Shown piece by piece: positions 7,354 through 13,031 of a stretch of DNA of 14,455 nt. A model generated the notes under the pieces. It did not search any database and was not told the origin of the DNA. It worked only from the letters and a program-made list of their open reading frames with translations. Origin of the DNA: Synechococcus sp. UW140 (GTDB taxonomy: Bacteria > Cyanobacteriota > Cyanobacteriia > PCC-6307 > Cyanobiaceae); NCBI GenBank assembly GCA_945878795.1, contig CAMDWF010000021.1, positions 1 to 14,455 on the forward strand, given 5' to 3'. The stretch's first letter is position 1; every line of letters begins with the position of its first letter. The translations under genes and the position numbers were made by a program.

Positions 7354-7908
7354 ATGGGCAGCAATTTGCAGATTCCGCATAACAACTGGACGCCCATCCG
7401 GGATCGCAAAAGCCCCGCCCTGGCAGGATCGAAAGGCTTTAAGCACCTGTTTGTGCCCGCTTCGCCCCCGCCCGAGGAACGTCTCCAGGAAGCCGCCAAG
7501 CCCCAGCGGCGCCGGCGCCCGCCCACCGGCCGAAAGCTGGCCTGCCCCAGGCACCTGGACCAGCCCCTCTTGGGCAACGGCCGCAAGTACTACCTGCACC
7601 TACTCACCAGTGAGGAGCTCGTGGCGCGCGGCATGCCCGCCGGCAAGGCCAAGCTGGTGATCAACGCCTACCCGGTGCTGGTGCTCTCAAGCGAGTGGCT
7701 GGAGGAGCTCTACTGCGCCAGCTGCGGCCAAAAGCGCTGGTACCACCTCACCAAAGCCCCCGATGGCGCCATCAGCCTGCGCCTAGCCCCCCGCGATCTC
7801 TGGGGCCAGGTGGCCCACGTGGATCCCACCGTGCCCAACCCCACCGTGGGCGAATTCACCCGCCGCGAAGCCCGCCGCCATAGGGATCAAAAGCGGATGT
7901 TTGAGTGA
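7354..7908 (+). CDS. Conserved-looking hypothetical protein with a CxxC pair
   Basis: Not recognised with certainty. 184 residues from the ATG at 7354, which has a purine-rich stretch (AGGCAGGGGGGGG) just upstream. The frame stays open further 5', but that part lies antisense to the dehydratase gene and is not protein-like. Residues 1-60 are basic and Pro-rich (QRRRRPPTGR at 51-60). The compact part (about 78-165) has a KYYLHLLTSEEL segment, a hydrophobic strand VINAYPVLVLS (102-112), a single CASC pair (121-124) followed by KRWYHL, and LAPRDLWGQVAHVDP (144-158). The lone CxxC could bind metal with Cys64 or through dimerisation, which is only a guess. It is divergent from the dehydratase and runs into the vapBC pair on the same strand. 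Base use matches the surroundings. Confidence 0.7.
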   Translation: MGSNLQIPHNNWTPIRDRKSPALAGSKGFKHLFVPASPPPEERLQEAAKPQRRRRPPTGRKLACPRHLDQPLLGNGRKYYLHLLTSEELVARGMPAGKAKLVINAYPVLVLSSEWLEELYCASCGQKRWYHLTKAPDGAISLRLAPRDLWGQVAHVDPTVPNPTVGEFTRREARRHRDQKRMFE

Positions 7909-7931
7909 GCTCAGCAGCGCAGAGCCCCCCT

Positions 7932-7949
7932 AAGCTGTATGAACAGCTT
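7932..7949. promoter_or_regulatory. Inverted repeat, probable VapB operator
   Basis: AAGCTGT (7932-7938), ATGA spacer, ACAGCTT (7943-7949): perfect 7-base arms, 13 bases upstream of the favoured vapB start. AbrB-type antitoxins commonly repress their own operon through such palindromes. The repeat overlaps the alternative ATG at 7939, which argues for the downstream start at 7963. Confidence 0.5.
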
Positions 7950-7962
7950 TGTACACACAGCG

Positions 7963-8217
7963 ATGGCTTCCCTGCCAAGCCGAGTCTTTATGAATGGTCA
8001 CAGCCAAGCTGTGAGGATCCCGGCGGAATTCCGCTTGACCACCGATCGGGTCCAGATTTCGCGCACGCCTGAGGGCGACCTGCTCATTCATCCCTGCCCC
8101 AGGCAGCGGGGTGCCGCGCTGCTTGCAACCTTGGCGGGATTCGGGAGCACCTTCGCGGACGCCCTCGAGCAGAACCATGCTTCGGCCTTGGCCATGCAGG
8201 ATCGCGAAAGCCTGTGA
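7963..8217 (+). CDS. vapB: VapB antitoxin, AbrB/SpoVT swapped-hairpin type
   Basis: Antitoxin that should bind the VapC ribonuclease encoded next to it and repress the operon. 84 residues from the ATG at 7963. The family core is RVFMNGHSQAVRIPAEFRL (residues 7-25), followed by VQISRTPEGDLLIHP, together the swapped-hairpin DNA-binding fold of MazE/VapB relatives. The C-terminal half (about 49-80) would wrap around the toxin. An in-frame ATG at 7939 would add eight residues but lies inside the inverted repeat that is probably the operator. The stop codon overlaps the toxin's GTG start by three bases, giving translational coupling. Confidence 0.85.
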   Translation: MASLPSRVFMNGHSQAVRIPAEFRLTTDRVQISRTPEGDLLIHPCPRQRGAALLATLAGFGSTFADALEQNHASALAMQDRESL

Positions 8218-8624
8218 TCTATCTGCTTGATACCAACATCTTGATCTACCTGATCAAGAAGAAGCCCCCCCAAGTGGCGGATCGCATTGATGCGCTGCCA
8301 GAAGCGGATCAGCTTGCGATGTCATTTGTGACCTGGGCCGAGCTGCTCCAAGGCGCCGCTGGCAGCAACAAGCGGGTCGTCCTGGAACAACAGCTTGAGC
8401 GACTGGTCCTACAGGTTCCGGTGCTGTTTCCCCAAGGACCAGAGATCTGTCAGCACTATGCAGAGCAGGCAACGGCCCTGAAACGAGCGGGCACACCCAT
8501 CGACGCCAACGACCTTTGGATCGCCTGCCATGCCCTGGCAGAGGGAGCCACTGTGGTGACCAACAACCAGAGGGAGTTCCAGCGCATTGCAGGCTTGCCC
8601 TTGGCGAACTGGGTTGAGCCCTAG
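8214..8624 (+). CDS. vapC: VapC PIN-domain ribonuclease toxin
   Basis: PIN-domain endoribonuclease; family members usually cut tRNA or rRNA when freed from VapB. 136 residues, the normal length. It begins IYLLDTNILIYL with acidic Asp6, then VTWAELLQG with Glu43, then GTPIDANDLWIACHAL with Asp97 and Asp100, and ends VTNNQREFQRI, so the acidic metal-binding set looks complete and the toxin is probably active. The GTG start at 8214 overlaps the vapB stop (GTGA). About 20 bases after its stop begins a truncated vapC fragment on the opposite strand, so the pair ends at what looks like an old junction. Confidence 0.9.
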   Translation: MIYLLDTNILIYLIKKKPPQVADRIDALPEADQLAMSFVTWAELLQGAAGSNKRVVLEQQLERLVLQVPVLFPQGPEICQHYAEQATALKRAGTPIDANDLWIACHALAEGATVVTNNQREFQRIAGLPLANWVEP

Positions 8625-8642
8625 CCACGCCAGGGGAATCAG

Positions 8643-8717
8643 CTGGGCCTGGACAGGATCAGCGTTCGTGAGCAAGCGCACCAAAACAGTGGTGTCGAGC
8701 GCCACCGGCAAGCTCAT
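8643..8717 (-). pseudogene. VapC N-terminal stub (truncated PIN toxin)
   Basis: The ATG at 8717 opens SLPVALDTTVLVRLLTNADP, the standard start of a PIN toxin (normally LDTNVLVRLLTNDDP), with the conserved Asn after Asp-Thr changed to Thr. Similarity stops after about 25 codons, where the frame runs antisense through the neighbouring vapC. All later acidic residues are missing. The start overlaps the stop of the preceding gene (ATGA, 8714-8717), the usual vapB/vapC arrangement. It is therefore the leftover of a second VapBC pair. Confidence 0.7.
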
Positions 8718-9211
8718 CCGGGCAGGGGGCGATTGGCATAGAGGGCAGGATCCACCTGCTCCAGCGGCACCACGGCACCCTGATAGCCAGCGCAGCCGAT
8801 CAACGCTTGAGCCGAGGTCGTTTTGCCCCGAGCCTGCGGCGTGAGCGACCCTTCCATGGGCAGCCAGCGCAGATCGCGCTGCAGCTCCAAGGCCATGCGG
8901 CTGCCGCTGGCGAGCAACTCCTCCAGCTCCATGGGGGTGAGCACCAGGGCATCACAGCTCAAGGGGAGTTGCTCTAGGGGCCATCGCAGCAGGCGCTGAT
9001 GTTGGGGGCCTTCGGCGGAGGCATCCACGAGCAAAAGATCCAGATCGCTACCCACCCCGGCCGTGCCACGGCCGTAGCTGCCAAACAGGCCAACCCGTTG
9101 CAGCGAAGGGGTTTGGGCTTGCTGGGCAGCTGCCCAAGCAGCCACTTCTGAGAGCACCTGCTCAGGGCTGGGCCAACGCAGCAGCGATTGCGTCAACGAG
9201 CGCACGGGCAT
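8714..9211 (-). CDS. MNT-type minimal nucleotidyltransferase, with a probable VapB tail fused at its C-terminus
   Basis: Partner of the HEPN protein. MntA-type enzymes act as antitoxins by transferring AMP onto the HEPN toxin. 165 residues from the ATG at 9211. The catalytic signature GSYGRGTAGVGSDLD (44-58) fits GSx10DxD exactly, and Asp87 (CDALVLTP) is a good third acidic residue. The family is usually about 100-115 residues and would end near Pro118. Here 47 more residues follow, beginning with an in-frame ATG at 8857 and containing AQALIGCAGYQG and PLEQVDPAL, a pattern typical of VapB C-termini. The stop overlaps the vapC stub. It looks like a deletion fused mnt to the end of a vapB. The start lies 50 bases inside the hepn gene; GTG 9205 or TTG 9196 are alternatives. 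Confidence 0.8.
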   Translation of the reverse strand: MPVRSLTQSLLRWPSPEQVLSEVAAWAAAQQAQTPSLQRVGLFGSYGRGTAGVGSDLDLLLVDASAEGPQHQRLLRWPLEQLPLSCDALVLTPMELEELLASGSRMALELQRDLRWLPMEGSLTPQARGKTTSAQALIGCAGYQGAVVPLEQVDPALYANRPLPG

Positions 9212-9569
9212 GGCTGAAAGCGTCTGCGCTTTGCAAACGGCCGAAGTGATCTGTTGGGGCCCCATCGGGGAGGCTATCGGGATAGCGCGTGGGGATGTAG
9301 AGGGCATCCAGGATGCGCAGCCGATCTTCGAGATCAGGCACAGCAACTGCAAGGGAGGCAGAGGCCTCGGGGGGTAGATCCCGCAACGAGCGCCCCAAGC
9401 CATGGCCCCACACCTGCTGGCCGAGATGCAGGTGCAGGGCCTTGAGAGCTTTTTCAGCAGCCTGGTGGCAGGCAAAACAGGCCCATTCATGGTGGCCCCC
9501 ATCGGCACTGAGCTGGGCCTGGGCCAGATCGGCCTGGGCTTGATGCAGCCAGTCAAGCGAGCGGTTCAT
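9162..9569 (-). CDS. HEPN-domain protein (HepT-like toxin partner of MNT)
   Basis: Small all-helical HEPN protein, normally an RNase toxin controlled by the adjacent nucleotidyltransferase. 135 residues from the ATG at 9569. The family core is EWACFACHQAAEKALKALHLHLG (residues 28-50, interrupted nowhere), then a His-Gly near 56-57, then ALYIPTRYPDSLPDG (89-103) and SADAFSHARALVDAI (114-128). This is the COG2250-type HEPN found beside MNT genes. The C-terminal R-x(4-6)-H ribonuclease motif of other HEPN toxins is not evident, so the toxin activity is uncertain. It overlaps the nucleotidyltransferase by about 50 bases. The frame continues upstream without a stop through an antitoxin-like segment (see 9570-9740), so a longer chimeric protein cannot be excluded. 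Confidence 0.85.
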   Translation of the reverse strand: MNRSLDWLHQAQADLAQAQLSADGGHHEWACFACHQAAEKALKALHLHLGQQVWGHGLGRSLRDLPPEASASLAVAVPDLEDRLRILDALYIPTRYPDSLPDGAPTDHFGRLQSADAFSHARALVDAIAAALAQP

Positions 9570-9740
9570 CCACCCATGATGCCGTTCTCTACTGGTTTCA
9601 CCACAGGGTTTGGCAGAGGGGGCCAACAGGTCGCTTGGCTCTGGGAGCATCAACTGCCCCTTGAGGATGCCTGGCTGGCGACTGGGCTCGCCTTGCTCAA
9701 GGGGAACCAATCGGTCCCAGGGATTGCGGTCTTCGGCCAT
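9570..9740 (-). pseudogene. Probable Phd/VapB-type antitoxin C-terminal remnant, in frame with HEPN
   Basis: From the ATG at 9740 the frame reads AEDRNPWDRLVPLEQGEP, then RQPGILKGQLMLPEPSDLL, and goes on without a stop into the HEPN start. The combination RLVPLE, a short variable stretch, and R-x-P-G-x-L-K-G is a recurring C-terminal pattern of Phd-type antitoxins. The N-terminal DNA-binding half is absent upstream in all three frames of this strand, and no cognate toxin follows. It therefore looks like a deletion product. Assignment is by remembered pattern only. Confidence 0.4.
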
Positions 9741-9917
9741 CACAGAGCCCTCAAACTGGATGAAGCACAAGGATCGAAGCTGCCCACGCCAAAAACAAGA
9801 CCACCACGATCTGTGGTCGAAAAGACAACAACTGGATCTTTCAGGGCTCCATCGCCTCGAGTGGTTGCCAACTTGAACTCGCCCCAAATCTCACCACGCG
9901 GGGGTCGCGTCAGCAGA
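9741..9917 (-). other. Stretch without a recognisable gene
   Basis: 177 bases between the antitoxin remnant and the exported-protein gene. One minus-strand frame stays open from about 9936 down to a stop near 9741 (it contains RGEIWGEFKLATT and FGVGSF), offset from the exported gene's frame. It has no start codon I trust and no family I recognise. It may be a frameshifted tail of that gene or older debris. Confidence 0.3.
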
Positions 9918-10319
9918 TCAAGCCCCAGGTCGATCCAGCTGCTCCAGAAAAGCGATCACGGCCTCGGCCGTTGCGATCGGGTAGCGGCTGCTGATGGTCA
10001 TGCGGGTGAGGGCCTTCAGGGGCAAGGCCGCGATCGAAGCCACATCAACGCCTTGAACGGCCAAATTCCCGACTAAGTCGTTGAGCACATGGGTGTGGGG
10101 AGGCTCCTGGCCGAGTTCCAGCAGGGTGCCTATGAAGGGCTTTTCAAGGGATGGGCCCAGTTGGAACGAAGCATCAACGCTGCCATTGCTGAACGTCTGG
10201 GTCTGCAATGCACCACCCCCAATTGAGAGATAGGGGCCGGGGCTTGGCAGCGGCTGGGCGCTCACCTTTGCCGGCAGCACAAGACCAAGCAATGCTGCAA
10301 TCGGCCACCCAAGTCGCAC
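9918..10319 (-). CDS. Hypothetical exported protein
   Basis: Function not recognised. 133 residues from a GTG at 10319. The N-terminus looks like a signal peptide: Arg2, a hydrophobic core IAALLGLVLP (7-16) and a cleavage site at VSA|QP near residue 21. The mature part is Gly/Ser/Pro-rich at first (LPSPGPYLSIGGGALQTQTF), then has a hydrophilic stretch LELGQEPPHTHVLNDLVGNL and ends with a helix-like segment ATAEAVIAFLEQLD. No membrane segment follows the signal. The ATG at 10323 is in a different frame. A frameshifted continuation beyond its TGA (9741-9917) is possible, so this could be the front part of a longer damaged gene. Divergent from the MazF module. Confidence 0.45.
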   Translation of the reverse strand: MRLGWPIAALLGLVLPAKVSAQPLPSPGPYLSIGGGALQTQTFSNGSVDASFQLGPSLEKPFIGTLLELGQEPPHTHVLNDLVGNLAVQGVDVASIAALPLKALTRMTISSRYPIATAEAVIAFLEQLDRPGA

Positions 10320-10471
10320 CCATAGGCCCCAGACATGCCCAGAGGCTGAGGAGCTCTGCTTGCTTCAAGGGCTACCTAACACCTGAATGCGGCAGATCTA
10401 AGGAAATCAACGGGGTTCCGGACTTATCATCGGGGATCAGGCCGCTGCGGCTAGCTGTCAAAATTCTTGGC

Positions 10472-10702
10472 ATGACTCCAGCTGATCAAGCCACCCCAAA
10501 GGCTGATGGGCCGTTCACCATCCACAGCCGCGAGCGAGGGGGGCGCCGCATCGTTCAAGTCAGCAGCTCACTGAGCGCAATGGATGCCCTGCGTACCCGC
10601 ATCAGGGCTCAGAGCAAGGGGGTGGCTGTTCACATCGCGACGGATCCAGAAGCCAAGGCCTTCATCAGCGACTGGTCCACCCCTGAGCCCTTCAACCTCT
10701 AA
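10472..10702 (+). CDS. Putative antitoxin of unrecognised family, upstream of MazF
   Basis: 76 residues from the ATG at 10472, ending 8 bases before the MazF start, the position where an antitoxin is expected. I do not recognise the family: no AbrB (MazE), ribbon-helix-helix, Phd or Xre signature is evident. Residues 15-35 look like two beta strands around a basic turn (SRERGGRR), 36-50 look helical (SAMDALRTRIRAQSKG), then VAVHIATDPEA, and the tail FISDWSTPEPFNL is rich in acidic and aromatic residues, as are the MazF-binding tails of MazE proteins. The open frame extends upstream but is not protein-like there. Identification as an antitoxin is inferred from position and this tail. Confidence 0.6.
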   Translation: MTPADQATPKADGPFTIHSRERGGRRIVQVSSSLSAMDALRTRIRAQSKGVAVHIATDPEAKAFISDWSTPEPFNL

Positions 10703-10710
10703 CCATCCGC

Positions 10711-11091
10711 GTGGACCTCAAGGCTGGGCAGATCGTTACTGTCGAATGGCGAAAGGATCCAAACGATCCAGCTCAGGATCCCCATCCACCCGAGCCAAAC
10801 AAGCTCAGACCCGCCGTCGTGGTCCAGGACACCGAGCTATTTGACCCCTCCTATCCAACGGTTTTGGTGGTGCCGATGACGGGTGATCCCAAGCTGGCCA
10901 TGCCAGATCTGACCATAGTTCTGCAGCCCACAGCCACCAACGGCTGCAAGAAAGTGAGCTTTCTGCTTCCGCAGAACCTGACGTGTGCCGCCAAGACGCG
11001 CATCACAGAAGTGACGGGGTCTCACATCACCGCTTCGCAGTTGCAGCACCTCCGCCAACTCATCGGGCTAACGGTGGGAGCCTTCACCTAA
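10711..11091 (+). CDS. MazF/PemK-family endoribonuclease toxin
   Basis: Sequence-specific mRNA interferase. 126 residues, normal for the family. The start DLKAGQIVTVEWRKDP matches the first strand of PemK/MazF, then NKLRPAVVVQDTELFDPSYPTVLVVPMT (30-57) carries the conserved RPAVVV and VPMT blocks, including the catalytic-region Arg and Thr. The C-terminal part has LPQNLTCAAKTRITEVTGS and ends in a helix (QLQHLRQLIGLTVGAF), again typical. The start is a GTG at 10711, 8 bases after the putative antitoxin. The loop after residue 14 (DPNDPAQDPHPPEP) is longer and more Pro-rich than in most relatives. The gene appears intact. Confidence 0.85.
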   Translation: MDLKAGQIVTVEWRKDPNDPAQDPHPPEPNKLRPAVVVQDTELFDPSYPTVLVVPMTGDPKLAMPDLTIVLQPTATNGCKKVSFLLPQNLTCAAKTRITEVTGSHITASQLQHLRQLIGLTVGAFT

Positions 11092-11118
11092 ACCGAAGGC
11101 CCACCATTGGCTTCAAGA

Positions 11119-11192
<74 letters not shown>

Positions 11193-11238
11193 TCGCCAGG
11201 CATTATCCCCGTTGGCCAGGCGGGCATGATGGATCCCG

Positions 11239-11650
11239 AAAGCAGGCGAGGTGGTCGCAATCAAGCTGGCCAGGTCTTCGGGCCAGGGCCAGGCTTGGTT
11301 GAGGAAAGTCCGGGCTCCCCAATGGCCAGGCTTGCTGGGTAACGCCCAGTGCGGGTGACCGTGAGGAGAGTGCCACAGAAACACACCGCCGATGGCCCGG
11401 GCTTGCCCGTGGCACAGGCAAGGGTGCAAGGGTGCGGTAAGAGCGCACCAGCAGCATCGAGAGGTGCTGGCTCGGTAAACCCCGGCCGGGAGCAAGGCCC
11501 AGGGACAACGGTTGGCCATCTCACCAGTCCCGCTCACAGTGCGCCGCTCGAGGCCGCCGGTAACGGCGGTCCCAGACAGATGACCATCCCCAACGCCCAG
11601 CGCTTCAGCTCTGGGCTGCGGAGAACAGAACCCGGCTTATGTCCTGCTTT
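11239..11650 (+). ncRNA. rnpB: RNase P RNA, bacterial type A
   Basis: Catalytic RNA that matures tRNA 5' ends. Conserved regions are plain: GAGGAAAGTCCGGGCTCC from 11301, AGAGTGCCACAGAAA near 11367, and ACAGAACCCGGCTTAT at 11625-11640 near the 3' end. The ends are set by the P1 helix: AAAGCAGG (11239-11246) pairs with CCTGCTTT (11643-11650). About 412 bases, normal for cyanobacteria. No Rho-independent terminator is visible; 12 bases after the 3' end begins the truncated hicA frame, so read-through into hicB is plausible. Confidence 0.93.
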
Positions 11651-11661
11651 CACCCCTTTGA

Positions 11662-11775
11662 ACGCGACACCCAACCAAGCCCGGCAGGGTTACGGTTGCA
11701 GGAAAGCCCAGTGATGAGCTGGCCCCAGGCACGCTCAAAAGCATCGCCAAACAAGCCGGAGTGACCTTGCCATGA
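11662..11775 (+). pseudogene. hicA: hicA toxin remnant, C-terminal third only
   Basis: The frame reads HPTKPGRVTVAGKPSDEL then APGTLKSIAKQAGVTLP and stops at a TGA overlapping the hicB start (ATGA). This is the classic HicA C-terminus. The first half of the toxin, with the GSH segment that carries the catalytic His, is missing: a TGA lies at 11659-11661, immediately after rnpB, with no start codon inside. The product cannot be an active mRNA interferase. The break lies only 12 bases from the rnpB 3' end. Confidence 0.85.
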
Positions 11776-11984
11776 GCACAAGTTTCGCCGTTGTCATCAA
11801 GCAAGCCGGCACCAATCTTTCGGCCTACGTACCGGCGCTGCCTGGCTGCATTGCCACAGCGGCCACCAAAACCGAACTGCTCCAAGAGATTCGCGAGGCG
11901 ATTCGCTTCCACCTCGATGGCCTCAGCGAAGACCAAGCCAGCCATCTACCCTCCCAAACCAGCATCGAAATGGTGAGCCTCTGA
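11772..11984 (+). CDS. hicB: HicB-type antitoxin, orphaned
   Basis: 70-residue HicB of the short type: a partial RNase-H-like fold with FAVVIKQAGTNLSAYVPALPGCIATAATKTELL (5-37, not contiguous in function), then EIREAIRFHLDGLSED (39-54), the standard HicB block. The short form has no C-terminal ribbon-helix-helix or HTH, so DNA binding is unlikely. Its start overlaps the stop of the hicA remnant, the normal HicAB order. With the toxin truncated, it may act against HicA toxins elsewhere in the genome or simply be decaying. The reading frame itself is intact. Confidence 0.88.
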   Translation: MSTSFAVVIKQAGTNLSAYVPALPGCIATAATKTELLQEIREAIRFHLDGLSEDQASHLPSQTSIEMVSL

Positions 11985-12010
11985 CTTCCACTGCTCAGTT
12001 GAAGCCCGCC

Positions 12011-12769
12011 ATGAAAACAAGCCTCAAATCAGGCCGCCTCGAGCAACTGGTTGCCTTCCTGGGCCAGCTGGGCCTGGACCCCACAGCCCCAGGGGGGCCT
12101 GGGGTGGACGCCAAGTCGCTAGCTCCCGTAGAAGAGGCCCTCAGCCACAGCTCAGCCGGCCTGGCGATCAACCACGAGCAGCTCGAATTTCTGGGAGATG
12201 CGGTGTTGCGGCTTGCCGCTTCTATGTATCTGGAGCAGCACCACAAGAGCCTCAGCGTCGGCCGCCGCTCGGCCCTGCGGGCCCAACTGGTGAGCGACCG
12301 CTGGCTGGCCGATCTGGGCGAGCACTGCGGCATCGAAAGCGTTCTGCACCTGGGCGCGATGGCCCATGGCGATCAAGCGGGCCAGGCCACGGTGCGGGCC
12401 GAATGCACCGAAGCCCTGATCGGGGCCATCTACAGCGCCTGGGGGGGCAGCCAGGGCGGGCTGGAGCCCGTGCTGCAGTGGCTCGCCCCCCATTGGCAGC
12501 GGAGCGCCGCCGAGCTGGAGGCCGATCCCGATCGCCATAACTGGAAATCGGGCCTGCAGGAATGGAGCCAGGGCCAAGGCCTGGGCCTGCCCAGCTACCG
12601 CTGCGAAGAACGCAGCCAGGGCCATGCCGACCCCCAACGCTTCTGGTGCGAAGTCACCATCTCCGGCCAGCCAGCCCACCAAGGCTGGGGCCAGTCGCGG
12701 CGGGCAGCAGAACAGGATGCGGCCCGCTCAGCCCTGGAAGCCTGTCGCCGTTCAACTCTGGGAGCTTGA
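12011..12769 (+). CDS. rnc: Ribonuclease III
   Basis: Double-strand-specific endoribonuclease for rRNA and mRNA processing, acting as a dimer. 252 residues. The signature NHEQLEFLGDAVLRL contains the metal-binding Glu and Asp; the second catalytic Glu is in ECTEALIGAIY. A C-terminal double-stranded-RNA-binding domain begins at NWKSGLQEWSQ and ends with SRRAAEQDAARSALEA. The ATG at 12011 was chosen; an in-frame TTG at 11999 would add four residues. The gene ends 4 bases from the convergent ndhS stop. A Gly/Pro-rich insert (about 28-35) sits near the N-terminus. Confidence 0.93.
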   Translation: MKTSLKSGRLEQLVAFLGQLGLDPTAPGGPGVDAKSLAPVEEALSHSSAGLAINHEQLEFLGDAVLRLAASMYLEQHHKSLSVGRRSALRAQLVSDRWLADLGEHCGIESVLHLGAMAHGDQAGQATVRAECTEALIGAIYSAWGGSQGGLEPVLQWLAPHWQRSAAELEADPDRHNWKSGLQEWSQGQGLGLPSYRCEERSQGHADPQRFWCEVTISGQPAHQGWGQSRRAAEQDAARSALEACRRSTLGA

Positions 12770-12773
12770 AACC

Positions 12774-12953
12774 TCAGACCTGTTCAAGGGTCTTGAGGGG
12801 CATGGTGACGAGCTTGTCCCAGTTGCCGCCTTCAAACAGCACCGCCGCCTGCACGCCACTGATGCGCTGCACAAAGCCCTTGTAGCCGTTGTAAATCGAA
12901 CGGTTATCGCGCACCACCACCGTGGAACCGGGAAGGATCGGAAGGTCGGCCAC
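12774..12953 (-). CDS. ndhS: NAD(P)H-quinone oxidoreductase subunit S
   Basis: Small SH3-like subunit of the photosynthetic NDH-1 complex, located at the ferredoxin-binding site and important for cyclic electron flow at the thylakoid membrane. 59 residues from a GTG at 12953 (M-ADLPILPGSTV). Diagnostic blocks are ILPGSTVVV (6-14), SIYNGYKGFVQRISG (19-33) and AAVLFEGGNWDKLVT (36-50). The frame stays open upstream for over 15 codons without an ATG, so the GTG is the best start, judged by length against relatives. The gene is tail-to-tail with rnc (4-base gap) and divergent from rimM. It is a strong marker for an oxygenic phototroph. Confidence 0.88.
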   Translation of the reverse strand: MADLPILPGSTVVVRDNRSIYNGYKGFVQRISGVQAAVLFEGGNWDKLVTMPLKTLEQV

Positions 12954-13031
12954 AGGGATCTCAATCAGAGCGTTGGGAAGCTGCCTTTGGGCATAGCGTC
13001 ATTATCAGGGGCATCAGGCCCTCTTTTGGGG

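Noticed and set aside
8714..9556. 280-residue reading of the nucleotidyltransferase
   Set aside because: The first 115 residues are hepn read in another frame; the MNT fold starts at about 9211.
12152..12682. Minus-strand open frame opposite rnc
   Set aside because: Shadow of rnc; no motif.
12624..13031. Longer RimM starting at 12624
   Set aside because: The added part runs through rnc in another frame and antisense to ndhS; RimM homology starts right after 13032.
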